A stretch of 64,000 nucleotides of DNA from an uncultured Dehalococcoidia bacterium (GCA_958295715.1 OY282371.1:1342267-1406266); one strand, 5' to 3'; counted from the first letter of the stretch, positions 35,378 to 44,352 are shown. A program made the numbers and translations. Notes: generated by a model not told the origin, from the letters alone.

Positions 35378-36402
35378 TTAGAGAGGCCATAGAACAGCTT
35401 GTCGCGGGCCGGGGGCTGACCATGGAGGAGGGGCGGTCGGTGATGACCGAGGTCATGGAGGGCAAGGTCGCCCCGGCGCTGCTGGCGTCCTTACTGACGG
35501 CGTTGAGGATGAAGGGCGAGACGGCCGAGGAGATAGCCGGGATGGCTCAGGCCATGCGGGAGAAGTCGCTAAGGGTGGAGGTGGAGGGCGAGGTTGTGGA
35601 CACCTGCGGCACCGGCGGCGACAACAGCGGCACCTTTAATATATCGACAGCGGCGGCCTTGGTGGCGGCGGGCGCGGGCCTCCGGGTGGCCAAGCATGGC
35701 AACCGGGCCGCCTCGGGCAAGTGCGGCAGCGCGGACGTCCTCGAGGCCCTCGGGGTCAAGCTGGAACTGGGGCCGCGGGAGGTGGAGCGGTGCCTGCAAG
35801 AGGTCGGCATCGGCTTCATGTTCGCGCCCATCTTCCACCCCGCCATGAAACACGCCGCGCCGGTGCGCCGCGACCTGGGCATCCGAACGGTGTTCAACAT
35901 CCTGGGGCCTCTCACCAACCCCGCCGGGGCGCAGCGGCAGCTGCTCGGCGTGGCCGACGCCTCTTTGGGGGAAAAGATGGCCCGCGTCCTACATCTCATG
36001 GGTTCCAAGGGCAGCCTCGTGGCCCACGGCGGCGACGGGATGGACGAACTGACCCTGGACGGGGAGAGCCGGGTGTGGGAGACGAGAGATGGCGTCGTCG
36101 AATCGTGGACGCTGGACCCCACCGAGTTGGGACTTCCACGGGCGCCGCTTCAGGCCCTTCAAGGGGGAACGCCCCAGGACAACGCCTTCCTGCTGCGCCG
36201 GGTCCTGGCGGGGGAAGCGGGGCCGCGCAGGGACGTTGTGCTGCTGAACAGCGCGGCGGTCCTGCTGGTTGGCGGCAGGGTCAAAGACCTGTCGGAGGGA
36301 TTGGAAGCAGCGAGGGAGGTTATTGATGGAGGGCATGCCCTGGCAAAGCTGGAGGCCCTGGTGGAAACGAGCCAGGCCTTGGGGGAAGGAGCTCCGGCGT
36401 AG
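35374..36402 (+). CDS. trpD: Anthranilate phosphoribosyltransferase
   Basis: It transfers phosphoribose from PRPP to anthranilate. The 342 residues carry the PRPP-binding motif DTCGTGGDNSGTFNISTA near residue 75, the anthranilate-site KHGNRAASGKCGSADVLEALG (in part) and RTVFNILGPLTNPA. The start is TTG at 35374, overlapping the trpG stop as TTGA. The frame is open far upstream, but that part is antisense-free overlap with trpG and is not accepted. The trpC gene follows after 53 bp. Confidence 0.94.
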   Translation: MIREAIEQLVAGRGLTMEEGRSVMTEVMEGKVAPALLASLLTALRMKGETAEEIAGMAQAMREKSLRVEVEGEVVDTCGTGGDNSGTFNISTAAALVAAGAGLRVAKHGNRAASGKCGSADVLEALGVKLELGPREVERCLQEVGIGFMFAPIFHPAMKHAAPVRRDLGIRTVFNILGPLTNPAGAQRQLLGVADASLGEKMARVLHLMGSKGSLVAHGGDGMDELTLDGESRVWETRDGVVESWTLDPTELGLPRAPLQALQGGTPQDNAFLLRRVLAGEAGPRRDVVLLNSAAVLLVGGRVKDLSEGLEAAREVIDGGHALAKLEALVETSQALGEGAPA

Positions 36403-36455
36403 CGGTATGCCGGGAAGCCGCCAACCAAGAATATCAGGCGTCGGGAGCGGAGATT

Positions 36456-37268
36456 TTGCCAACCATTCTTGAAGAGATAGTCCGGGCCAAGCGGGTGGAG
36501 GTCGGGGAGCGCCAGGGCCTGGTTCCCCTAAGCTCTCTGGAGGAGCGGGTCAAGGGTATGCCTATGCCCCTGAACCTGTCGGGGGCGCTGCTGGGAGACC
36601 GGGTGCGCCTGATAGCCGAGGTCAAGGGGGCGTCGCCCTCCCGCGGCGTCTTGGTGGAGGAGTTCGACCCGGCGCGGCTGGCCGAGACCTACGTCGCGAA
36701 CGGCGCGGCGGCGGTATCCGTGCTCACGGACCCACGGTTCAACGGCGCCCCGGAGCACCTGGAGACGGTGAAGAAGACCGTGGCTAAAAGCAGGGCGCCG
36801 GTCCTTCGCAAGGACTTCGTGTTCGACCCCTATCAGATCTACGAGACCAGGGCCTTGGGCGCCGACGCCCTGCTTCTGATAGCGGCCATCCTGCCGGAGG
36901 AGCGGCTGAAGGAGCTTCTGGCCGTGTGCCAAGGGCTATGGCTCCAGGCGTTGGTTGAGGTCCACAACGAGGATGAGTTGGCGGCGGCTCTGAGGGCCGG
37001 CGCGGAGATAATCGGGATAAATAACCGGGATCTGCACACCTTCAGTACTGACCTGTCGGTGACGGAGCGGTTGGCGGGGCTTGTGCCCAAGGGAAGGGTG
37101 ATTGTGAGCGAGAGCGGCATCTTTAGCGCGGGGGACGTGGCGCGTCTGCGGGGCTTCGGGGTGAACGCCGCGCTGGTGGGCGAGGCCCTGGTCACCGCTC
37201 CCGACGTGGCGGCCAAGACGCGGGAGTTGGCCTTGGGCGAGTCGCCGGGTGGAGCGGCCATTGGTTAA
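36456..37268 (+). CDS. trpC: Indole-3-glycerol phosphate synthase
   Basis: This TIM-barrel enzyme closes the indole ring with loss of CO2. The 270 residues show LIAEVKGASPSRGVL (catalytic Lys), VLRKDFVFDPYQIYETRALGAD (in part), the GINNRDLHTF motif and VSESGIFSAGDV at the phosphate site. The start is TTG 36456 with a GGAG four to seven bases before it. It overlaps trpF at its 3' end. The monofunctional form matches the separate trpF. Confidence 0.95.
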   Translation: MPTILEEIVRAKRVEVGERQGLVPLSSLEERVKGMPMPLNLSGALLGDRVRLIAEVKGASPSRGVLVEEFDPARLAETYVANGAAAVSVLTDPRFNGAPEHLETVKKTVAKSRAPVLRKDFVFDPYQIYETRALGADALLLIAAILPEERLKELLAVCQGLWLQALVEVHNEDELAAALRAGAEIIGINNRDLHTFSTDLSVTERLAGLVPKGRVIVSESGIFSAGDVARLRGFGVNAALVGEALVTAPDVAAKTRELALGESPGGAAIG

Positions 37269-37938
37269 GGTGAAGATTTGCAGCGTCCAGCGGGTGGAGG
37301 ACGCCCTGACAGCCGCAGAGGCGGGGGCCGACTTCATCGGGCTGGTCTTCGTGCCCAACCGCCGCCGCCGGGTCACGTTGGCTCAGGCGGCGCGCATAGC
37401 CGCGGCGGTGAGGGACCGGTTCGACCATCCTCCCAAGGTCGTTGGCCTCTTCGCAGACCAGCCTCTGGCTGAGGTGCGGGAAGCCGCGGCGGCCTGCGGT
37501 CTTGACGCGGCCCAGTTGTGCGGCGCCGAGTCGCCGGAGTACTGCGACGCGTCGCCGGTTCCCGTATTCAAGGCCGTGCACGTTCCCGCCGGGACAATGG
37601 CGTCGGCCGAAGTGGAGGATCTAGCGGAGCGGGTCAGGCTTCTGAGGGACCGGGGGCACATGGTCATCTTGGACCGGAGGGTGGAGGGGCTTCAGGGAGG
37701 CACCGGGGCCTCTTTTGATTGGGCCGTGGCCGCCGAGATTTCCAGGCGAGGGCTGGCCTTCATGCTGGCGGGCGGCCTTACGCCCGACAACGTGGACGCG
37801 GCCATCAGGACGGCCCTGCCCCTGGGCGTGGACGTTTCCAGCGGGGTTGAGAGCCACGGGGTCAAGGACCTTGACAAGATAAGGCGGTTCGTCGCCAATG
37901 CCCGCGAGACGGGCAAAGCTATCCACGGGGAGGGTTAG
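37261..37938 (+). CDS. trpF: Phosphoribosylanthranilate isomerase
   Basis: It performs the Amadori rearrangement of phosphoribosylanthranilate. Counting from TTG 37261 the protein is 225 residues and opens MVKVKIC, the standard start with catalytic Cys7; a GTG at 37249 is also in frame. The motif is KICSVQR instead of the more common KICGIT. Asp of ILDRRVEGLQGGTG is the catalytic acid, and AGGLTPDNV binds phosphate. It overlaps trpC by 8 bp and touches trpB (no gap). Confidence 0.92.
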   Translation: MVKVKICSVQRVEDALTAAEAGADFIGLVFVPNRRRRVTLAQAARIAAAVRDRFDHPPKVVGLFADQPLAEVREAAAACGLDAAQLCGAESPEYCDASPVPVFKAVHVPAGTMASAEVEDLAERVRLLRDRGHMVILDRRVEGLQGGTGASFDWAVAAEISRRGLAFMLAGGLTPDNVDAAIRTALPLGVDVSSGVESHGVKDLDKIRRFVANARETGKAIHGEG

Positions 37939-39135
37939 ATGAGGGAAAGGACCGTTTCCAACGCCCCCGACGAGAGGGGCCGGTTTGGGAGCTACGGGGG
38001 CAAGTTCGTGCCTGAGACGCTGATGGTGGCCCTTGAGGAGTTGGAGGCCGCTTATGTCAAGCTGAGGGCCGACGAGGACTTTCAAGGGCGGCTGGCCTCG
38101 CTGCTGTCGACCTACGCCGGGAGGCCCACGCCCCTGTACTACGCCGCCAATCTCACCGAGCGGTTGGGCGGGGCCAAGATATATCTGAAGCGGGAGGACT
38201 TGGCCCACACGGGCGCGCACAAGATAAACAACGCCTTGGGGCAGGGCCTGCTCGCCAAGGCGATGGGCAAGGAGCGGATAATAGCGGAAACGGGGGCCGG
38301 TCAGCACGGCGTCGCCACGGCCACGGCCTGCGCCATGCTGGGGCTCCGGTGCATCGTCTACATGGGCGCGGAAGACATGCGGCGCCAGTCCCTGAACGTC
38401 TTCCGGATGCGGCTGCTTGGAGCCGAGGTCCGGACGGTGGAGACAGGCAGCCAAACGCTGAAGGACGCCATCAACGAGGCCATCCGCGACTGGGTGACCA
38501 ACGTGGAAACGACCCACTATCTGTTGGGAAGCGCCGTGGGACCGCATCCGTACCCCCTGATGGTCAGGGAGTACCAGTCGGTTATAGGCAGTGAGGCCCG
38601 GCGGCAGATCCTGGAGGCGGAGGGGCGGCTGCCCCGGTGCGTGGTGGCCTGCGTCGGCGGGGGCAGCAACGCCATCGGCGCCTTTCATCCCTTCGTGGAG
38701 GATGAGGGCGTGGAGTTGGTCGGCGTGGAGGCGGGGGGAACGGGGGGAACCCGCCACGCGGCAACCCTCGTGTCCGGGCGGCCCGGGGCACTTCACGGCG
38801 CCATGTCATACCTGCTTCAGGACGACAACGGACAAGTCATGGAGACCCACAGCATCTCCCCCGGCTTGGACTACCCCGGGGTTGGCCCAGAGCACAGTTT
38901 CTTGAAGGACGCCGGACGCGCCCGGTATACGTCGGTGACCGACGCCGAGGCCCTGGAGGGGTTTCATCTGCTGTGCAAGACGGAGGGAATCATCCCGGCC
39001 TTGGAGCCTTCCCACGCCATTTACCACGCCGCCAGGCTGGCGCCCACCCTGCCCCCCGGCGACGCGGTCCTGGTGTGCCTGAGCGGCCGCGGCGACAAAG
39101 ACATCCACATAGTCCTCGAAGCCGCGGAGGGCTAG
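37939..39135 (+). CDS. trpB: Tryptophan synthase beta chain
   Basis: This PLP enzyme condenses indole with serine. The 398 residues are of the standard alpha-partnered TrpB1 type, opening with [20 protein letters not shown] (in part). The PLP Lys95 is in HTGAHKINN, the catalytic Glu follows in AETGAGQHG, and the phosphate loop is [11 protein letters not shown] 37939 follows trpF directly. The gene for the alpha chain, trpA, normally follows trpB but is not present here; a DNA methyltransferase gene begins 35 bp downstream. Confidence 0.96.
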   Translation: MRERTVSNAPDERGRFGSYGGKFVPETLMVALEELEAAYVKLRADEDFQGRLASLLSTYAGRPTPLYYAANLTERLGGAKIYLKREDLAHTGAHKINNALGQGLLAKAMGKERIIAETGAGQHGVATATACAMLGLRCIVYMGAEDMRRQSLNVFRMRLLGAEVRTVETGSQTLKDAINEAIRDWVTNVETTHYLLGSAVGPHPYPLMVREYQSVIGSEARRQILEAEGRLPRCVVACVGGGSNAIGAFHPFVEDEGVELVGVEAGGTGGTRHAATLVSGRPGALHGAMSYLLQDDNGQVMETHSISPGLDYPGVGPEHSFLKDAGRARYTSVTDAEALEGFHLLCKTEGIIPALEPSHAIYHAARLAPTLPPGDAVLVCLSGRGDKDIHIVLEAAEG

Positions 39136-39170
39136 GGGGCTATGAGGGCGCGTTCCGCTTGGAGAGTCCA

Positions 39171-40319
39171 GTGCGCCTGAGAACATTCGAAAATGCTTTC
39201 CATTCCACCGACAAGGTGCAGGGGTACACACACGACTTCTATAAGTACCCGGCGCGATTCAGCCCCAACTTCGCTAGGTTTATGCTGGATTCATTAACGG
39301 AGCCTGGCGACTACGTTCTTGACCCTTTCATGGGAGGCGGAACGACTATAATAGAGGCTGCGGTGTCGGGGAGACACGCAATTGGAACCGACGTCAACGA
39401 ACTTGCCAGGTTTGTCACGAGAGTTAAGACCACTCCCTTGAGTGAGGATGATATCTCAGAAATCCGCAGTTGGGCGCAGGATGTCCGGTTCGCCACGAAA
39501 GAGAACAAGGCTACTCAACTAGTCCAGATCCCCATCCGAAATATGCCGGTTGCGGCGTATTCTTTCTTTGACACCGCTATCAAATTAGCCGGACATCTTC
39601 GATTTCCTCGTCGAAGGCTGTTTGCGCGCTGCGCACTTTTACGGATTGGGCAGTGGGCCTTAGACGTTAGGTCTAGCACACCCCAGATAGCCCAACTATG
39701 TGATGAGCTAGAGAAGAAGGTAGAGGCCATGCTGAAGGGACTGAGCGACATGGTGTCTGCCGCTCGGACGAATGGCGTTTACAAGAACAAGGTCACGGCC
39801 TCTCGCCAACTATTTGGGTGCTCGGCGTCTGCCTCGCTTCTTAGACGAGCGCTAAGTCGGCGCAACGTCCGTCCAAAGTTAGTTCTCACTTCGCCGCCGT
39901 ATCCAGGCGTTCACGTGCTGTATCATAGATGGCAGGTTTTGGGAAGGCGCGAAACGCCGGCGCCATATTGGATTGCTGATGTCAGGGATGGACGAGGAGC
40001 CTCTTACTACACTATGGGTGGCCGATCAACTCTTGGCGTGAATAACTACTTCACGGAACTATCTGCCACCTTTAATAACCTGAAGCATATCATCTCCCCA
40101 GACGCCAGAGTCGTCCAACTCGTGTCCTTTTCTGACGCTAACAGGCATTTGCCACGATATTTAGAGGCTATGAGTATGGCGGGGTTTGAGGAAACGAGCG
40201 CGGAGAACATTGACTCACGCCAAGTGAGGCTGGTCCCAAACAGGAAATGGTACAACCAACGGCGTTTAGAGAACGACGCTGGCCGAGAGGTCCTGCTTAT
40301 CCACCGCCCTATAAACTAA
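39171..40319 (+). CDS. DNA methyltransferase (N4-cytosine/N6-adenine type)
   Basis: This 382-residue protein has the SAM motif DPFMGGGTT at residues 51-59 and the catalytic motif TSPPYPG at 240-246, with about 180 residues between them that may hold target recognition. Before motif I is the THDFYKYPARFSP segment common in type II-like amino-methyltransferases. GTG 39171 is chosen because GGAGAG precedes it; TTG 39159 is possible. Its codon use is AT-richer than the trp genes. It lies 35 bp after trpB and could be read from the trp operon. It converges on the MORC-like ATPase gene with 25 bp between. No restriction nuclease gene is seen. Confidence 0.85.
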   Translation: MRLRTFENAFHSTDKVQGYTHDFYKYPARFSPNFARFMLDSLTEPGDYVLDPFMGGGTTIIEAAVSGRHAIGTDVNELARFVTRVKTTPLSEDDISEIRSWAQDVRFATKENKATQLVQIPIRNMPVAAYSFFDTAIKLAGHLRFPRRRLFARCALLRIGQWALDVRSSTPQIAQLCDELEKKVEAMLKGLSDMVSAARTNGVYKNKVTASRQLFGCSASASLLRRALSRRNVRPKLVLTSPPYPGVHVLYHRWQVLGRRETPAPYWIADVRDGRGASYYTMGGRSTLGVNNYFTELSATFNNLKHIISPDARVVQLVSFSDANRHLPRYLEAMSMAGFEETSAENIDSRQVRLVPNRKWYNQRRLENDAGREVLLIHRPIN

Positions 40320-40321
40320 CA

Positions 40322-40338
40322 GCGCCATGCCACGGCGC
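40322..40338. terminator. Small hairpin between convergent genes
   Basis: GCGCC (40322-40326) and GGCGC (40334-40338) can pair around ATGCCAC. There is no clear T-tract, so a terminator role is tentative. Confidence 0.3.
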
Positions 40339-40344
40339 ACAGAC

Positions 40345-42747
40345 TTACTTTACTGCCACGTCATCATCTGAAAGAGCGCCTAAGCCTTCTATCAGGGGTA
40401 GAAGCACGGGGGCTACGGCAGCCGTAGCTCTGTACACTTCATCTTGGGCTGACGAGTGATTATTTTCCTCTGACTCTTCAGCGCTTTCATCAGATTTCTC
40501 ATGTTCCTTATAGCCTCTCAGCAACGCCATCCCTACCAGCGCCATGCCAAATTGCCATCGCGACTTTATTATGTCCGGGTTCTCTCTAGTCGCCTTAAGT
40601 TCAGTCTTTAAGTAAATGTTATCCATGTTGATGTAGTAAACGTGATCCTCGGATGACTCTTCGTTTCCGGACGGGTCAGAAACCACCTTCACGGCAGAAT
40701 CCTTGTTGAAGCCGTGTTGCCCCCAATCCTGCTCGTATACGAGTATCGGGGTAGGAATGGCCAGCCCCTGGGGAGTTTCAAGCGGCTTGGGACCGTTCTT
40801 TCCCCCGGAAGGCTTTTGGGATGGTCCTACCGATATGACGAAACGGTTGATGAACGGATTAAGCAACGTTTCATCTTCAACGGTGAATTTGTACTCAAAG
40901 GAGTCCCCAATCTTTGCCCCCTCGGGCAAGTGTAGGTTTAAGGTCGCTGTGCCGTTCTCCAGGTTTAGGCTACGGTCCGGCGTCGTGTTGTCCGGAAGAC
41001 AGCCACCAAGTGGGCGCAACTCATACTTGCCGGGATACTGGCCACGAGTGAAGTAGTCATTCACTACGTCCGTTTCGAAGATAATCCTGCTTCGCATGTT
41101 TATAGGAGTAGTCCGTTGAAGCTTACGGTCCCGGTCCTTACCTCGGAATCGGAAGTACGTGGGATGCGGTTTTCCCAGAAACTGTTCAGTTGGGGCCCAT
41201 GTTGGCTTAACTGGATTGGACAATGGCCCCTTGTTTCCTAATACGGACGCCAGAACGGGAGATTTGCGAATAATAGACTCTAAGATGTCCTGAAGGGGTT
41301 TGGAATCTTTCAGCTTAGAGTCTATGTCCTGGCGGCGGCGTTCTTGTCTTAGGCTGCGGAGGAGCTGATGGTCTTTCAATATAGATTGCATTTCACTCTC
41401 TACGGCGCTCAAGAACTCACCTTGCTCCATCCTCCTTCTATTGTTCATAAACAGGTCTTCCCTACTCCTCCCACTGATGCGGCTGCAGTCTACGACGACC
41501 AGTATCGAATCCTCCAGCCTGTTCATTCCGACAGCCTTCCTACTGAAAAATCTCTTGCTTAGAGTTCCATGCGTCTGTCCATTTACGGTGAAGATTATCC
41601 CTTCGTTTTTCCTATAGGAGTCAGCTTTGCCCCGCTTAAACGCATAAACCTCAGCAGTCATCTCTTGTCCTAATATCGCAAACGTGCTGCTGGTGGGAAA
41701 TCCCGGTTCCAGGTTGTTGCTTCGGTGGTCGCTCAGGCGAACGCCAAGTCCGTTTAGAGTAGTATCAAAACTTCCCGAGTGTCCCGCATAGCTGCGACAT
41801 TCGTGCAGACGCACTGGTAACGGAACTCCTGGCAACAGAATATCCAGACGATACAACAACCCATCTCTACGAAGAATGTGGCTTTTGCCCCTCAACTTAT
41901 AGTTGTAGAGCTTAATAGCCGTGCCCCACGAGGTGGGGCGATCGTAAGGTTTATTACCGGATGGAAAGAGTGGAAGCGTATCCGAATCGAAACGAAGGAC
42001 CCCGCTATTGTCTGGAGCCAGGTACTTATACGTCGATACCCTCTTGGAATCCGTAGGGTTCTCTCTACGTATAATCGTGAATCCCCATTGGCGCGACGAA
42101 GGATCCATTGAATTATCTACTATGATGTTTGGGTTGCGGCGACTAATGATGAGTTGTAGGTTGTGAGGGCCACAGAACCGAAGGGCTCCTGTGCCGCCCA
42201 TATTAAATTTGCCTTGCACGAAATGAACGTTGATCTTGTTCTTCTTGTCTAGAGACAAAAGAGTGTTCGGCATTGAGTTTGGGGTCTGCCCCTCTCCATC
42301 ATCCACCACAGTAAAGCAAGGATCACTAAGATCACCTGTGGCAGAAAGAGTGATTCGCCGAGATATCTCACGTCGTTCTGAGTCTGTCCAATGGGAAATA
42401 TGCCCCCTGGTATTCGCCTTAGACCGGTCTTTCCAAATGAACTCGGCAACCGCTTCCGGGATACTTCGGGGAGCTTCAGGGGAATCCGGCGGGATCCCGG
42501 CGGACCAGCATTCACCCATAAGCACTGCGTCCACCGAGTTGACTAATTTCTCGACTAGGGCTGCATCGGCTACATCGGACTGGTTTCCAAAGGTCGAGAA
42601 GTTATCCTCCCTATCTCCGAACGTGCGCCATACAGCCGGGTTGTCCCAATATCCATACTGCCGGAGGAGGTCAATTACCTCCTCTTCCTTATCCGCCTTA
42701 AGTAGCCCCATGCAGAGTTCCTGCGCCGAAAACATGAGTTGCAACAT
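40345..42747 (-). CDS. MORC/GHKL-type ATPase, probable defence or restriction-modification component
   Basis: This 800-residue protein has a GHKL ATP-binding fold: N-box Glu66, Asn70 and Asp73 (LVEKLVNSVDAVLM), G1 box VVDDGEGQ at 148-154, and G2 loop GKFNMGGTGA at 179-188. The middle (about 200-450) would be the transducer/S5 part. The C-terminal half has a beta-rich stretch near 590-660 and an acidic tail (SDESAEESEENN). No nuclease motif was recognised. ATG 42747 is used: it follows AAGGGGATTAGA and begins one base after the small upstream gene ends; the frame is open 35 codons further. Bacterial MORC/MutL-like ATPases are known to occur in restriction-modification operons, which fits the facing methyltransferase. 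Confidence 0.75.
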   Translation of the reverse strand: MLQLMFSAQELCMGLLKADKEEEVIDLLRQYGYWDNPAVWRTFGDREDNFSTFGNQSDVADAALVEKLVNSVDAVLMGECWSAGIPPDSPEAPRSIPEAVAEFIWKDRSKANTRGHISHWTDSERREISRRITLSATGDLSDPCFTVVDDGEGQTPNSMPNTLLSLDKKNKINVHFVQGKFNMGGTGALRFCGPHNLQLIISRRNPNIIVDNSMDPSSRQWGFTIIRRENPTDSKRVSTYKYLAPDNSGVLRFDSDTLPLFPSGNKPYDRPTSWGTAIKLYNYKLRGKSHILRRDGLLYRLDILLPGVPLPVRLHECRSYAGHSGSFDTTLNGLGVRLSDHRSNNLEPGFPTSSTFAILGQEMTAEVYAFKRGKADSYRKNEGIIFTVNGQTHGTLSKRFFSRKAVGMNRLEDSILVVVDCSRISGRSREDLFMNNRRRMEQGEFLSAVESEMQSILKDHQLLRSLRQERRRQDIDSKLKDSKPLQDILESIIRKSPVLASVLGNKGPLSNPVKPTWAPTEQFLGKPHPTYFRFRGKDRDRKLQRTTPINMRSRIIFETDVVNDYFTRGQYPGKYELRPLGGCLPDNTTPDRSLNLENGTATLNLHLPEGAKIGDSFEYKFTVEDETLLNPFINRFVISVGPSQKPSGGKNGPKPLETPQGLAIPTPILVYEQDWGQHGFNKDSAVKVVSDPSGNEESSEDHVYYINMDNIYLKTELKATRENPDIIKSRWQFGMALVGMALLRGYKEHEKSDESAEESEENNHSSAQDEVYRATAAVAPVLLPLIEGLGALSDDDVAVK

Positions 42748-42748
42748 T

Positions 42749-42988
42749 CTAATCCCCTTTGAATCTAAAGCGTCTTCGTCTCTCCGGTCCATCCTTGAAC
42801 TTGGCCTTAATGTCATTGAGGTCTTTTTGTATGGCTCTGAATATCGCCTCAACTTCTGTATCCAAATAATCGTAATTTCTTCTATTGGATAGTTGACCGA
42901 GTAGGCGCAGTTTATCCAGAATCACGTTTACGCGTTGCTCTGCCAACCGCTTGAACCGATGCTCTTTTGTCTCGTGCGTTTTCTTCAT
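42749..42988 (-). CDS. Small helical protein upstream of the MORC-like ATPase
   Basis: This 79-residue, charged, helical protein centres on FKRLAEQRVNVILDKLRLLG and LSNRRNYDYLDTEVEAIFRA, and ends with a basic tail (ERRRRFRFKGD). I recall similar short proteins beside phage-defence genes but cannot name the family. The stop TAG is one base before the ATPase ATG, so the two are translationally coupled. ATG 42988 has no ribosome-binding site and lies about 9 nt after the predicted transcription start, so it would be nearly leaderless. No helix-turn-helix is evident. Confidence 0.7.
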   Translation of the reverse strand: MKKTHETKEHRFKRLAEQRVNVILDKLRLLGQLSNRRNYDYLDTEVEAIFRAIQKDLNDIKAKFKDGPERRRRFRFKGD

Positions 42989-43003
42989 TAGTTCACTATA
43001 TCA

Positions 43004-43032
43004 ATTATACACAGAAAGTAAAGAGTCTACAA
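43004..43032 (-). promoter_or_regulatory. Promoter of the island's ATPase operon
   Basis: Reading leftward, TTGTAG (43032-43027), a 17-bp spacer and a perfect TATAAT (43009-43004) precede the small gene. The surrounding sequence is AT-rich. Confidence 0.65.
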
Positions 43033-43047
43033 ATTACTTATGTAGAC
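43025..43047. promoter_or_regulatory. Dyad overlapping the -35, possible operator
   Basis: GTCTACA (43025-43031) and TGTAGAC (43041-43047) form a perfect inverted repeat with a 9-bp spacer. The left half covers the -35 of the leftward promoter, the geometry expected for repressor binding. The regulator is unknown. Confidence 0.45.
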
Positions 43048-43059
43048 TGTATTGGACTA

Positions 43060-43339
43060 TACTAGAACGATAGAACCCTGTCAAGCCTCCCATATTAAAC
43101 CCACAGAACCTTGAAGCCGCGCGGATTCATAAGCAAGATATGGAGAGGAGACGTGAGTGCCCCCCACAACGCCTCTACAGAGGCCGGTTCCAGGGCTAGG
43201 GGTTCCTGGATTCCCGCCGGGGCGGGAATGACGGGAGGAGGGGCCGGGGATAGAGCTGGGTGAGGCGGGCGGCGATAATGCCGAGGGCGGCGGGATGATG
43301 TCGGGGTCCGTGGGGCGGGGAGGCCGGCGGCGGGCCAAG
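43060..43339. repeat. Gap between island and str operon with one REP-like copy
   Basis: A palindrome (ATTCCCGCCGGGGCGGGAAT) lies at 43209-43228, a variant of the family. The remaining sequence shows a transition from AT-rich to GC-rich composition and no gene. Confidence 0.6.
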
Positions 43340-43368
43340 TTGACAGCCGCCGTCAATGTCTGTACACT
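43340..43368 (+). promoter_or_regulatory. Promoter of the str/S10 superoperon
   Basis: TTGACA (43340-43345), a 17-bp spacer and TACACT (43363-43368) form a strong sigma-70-like promoter 35 bp before the rpsL start. It probably drives the long downstream ribosomal cluster. Confidence 0.8.
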
Positions 43369-43403
43369 AGCCAATCGTCTTTAAGGGACAGAGAGGTATA
43401 TTT

Positions 43404-43820
43404 GTGCCCACCATCAATCAGTTGGTAAGAAAGGGCCGCGTGAAGGCGCGGAAGAAGTCCAAGTCGCCGGCCATGCACTGGATTCACAACGCCTTGAAGA
43501 ACAAGGTCACTTGGAGCAACGGCGCGCCTCAGAGGAGGGGCGTATGCGTTCAGGTGCGCACCATGACGCCGAAGAAGCCCAACTCAGCCCTCCGCAAGAT
43601 AGCCCGTGTGCGCCTCACCAACGGGTTTGAGGTCACCGCCTACATACCCGGCGAGGGCCACAACCTCCAAGAGCACTCGGTGGTTATGATACGGGGCGGG
43701 CGGGTGAAGGACCTGCCGGGAGTGCGCTATCACGTGGTGAGGGGCACCCTCGACTGCGAGGGCGTGGAGGGCCGGAAGCGGGGCCGCAGCAAGTACGGCT
43801 CAGAGCGGCCCAAGGCTTGA
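43404..43820 (+). CDS. rpsL: 30S ribosomal protein S12
   Basis: S12 sits at the decoding centre. The 138 residues carry the two conserved loops [11 protein letters not shown] and [13 protein letters not shown]; the lysines at the classic streptomycin-resistance positions are wild-type, and the Asp after Lys in KDLPG is the usual methylthiolation site. It has the normal [15 protein letters not shown] lineage insertion near residue 30. GTG 43404 is preceded by GAGAGG. First gene of the superoperon. Confidence 0.97.
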   Translation: MPTINQLVRKGRVKARKKSKSPAMHWIHNALKNKVTWSNGAPQRRGVCVQVRTMTPKKPNSALRKIARVRLTNGFEVTAYIPGEGHNLQEHSVVMIRGGRVKDLPGVRYHVVRGTLDCEGVEGRKRGRSKYGSERPKA

Positions 43821-43842
43821 GCGGGCGGAAGGCGGCTTAGCG

Positions 43843-44313
43843 GTGTCTAGAAGAAGACGAGCCGAGAGAAGGCCGACGACCCCCGACGCGCGCTATAGGA
43901 GCGTGGAACTGTCCCGCTTCATCAATCGCGTGATGACCCGGGGCAAGAAGACCCTGGCCCAGAGAATCGTGTACGGGGCCTTGGACATCGTGACCAGGGA
44001 CACTAAGCACGACCCCATGGAGATATTCAACAAGGCTCTCGAAAACTCCAGGCCGCTGCTTGAGGTGAAGCCGCGGCGTGTGGGGGGAGCCACGTACCAG
44101 GTGCCCATCGAGGTGCCTTCCAACAGAAGCGAAGCATTGGCCATGAGATGGCTCATCAGCGGGGCAAGGGCGCGCCGCAACATGCCCATGAGGAGGCGGC
44201 TGGCCCTTGAGCTAATGGACGCCGCCCGCTCTGAGGGCACGGCGGTTAAGCGCAAGGAAGACCTGCACAGGATGGCGGACGCCAACCGGGCCTTCGTGCA
44301 CTACAGGTGGTAG
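43843..44313 (+). CDS. rpsG: 30S ribosomal protein S7
   Basis: S7 nucleates assembly of the 30S head. The 156-residue length is standard. Motifs include SRFINRVMTRGKKTLAQRIV (in part) and the C-terminal RMADANRAFVHYRW. The start is GTG 43843 with GGCGGAAGG upstream. It lies 22 bp after rpsL, the normal str order. Confidence 0.97.
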   Translation: MSRRRRAERRPTTPDARYRSVELSRFINRVMTRGKKTLAQRIVYGALDIVTRDTKHDPMEIFNKALENSRPLLEVKPRRVGGATYQVPIEVPSNRSEALAMRWLISGARARRNMPMRRRLALELMDAARSEGTAVKRKEDLHRMADANRAFVHYRW

Positions 44314-44352
44314 GGGGAATCTGCCACCAACCCGGCTGGGGAGTCTCACATC

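Noticed and set aside
39142..39180. A trpA remnant starting ATGAGGGCGCGT after trpB
   Set aside because: The frame stops after 12 codons and shows no convincing similarity to TrpA.
40345..42747. A nuclease domain in the C-terminal half of the MORC-like ATPase
   Set aside because: The segment YLKTELKAT looks slightly like an ExK motif, but no matching upstream Asp or fold pattern could be identified.
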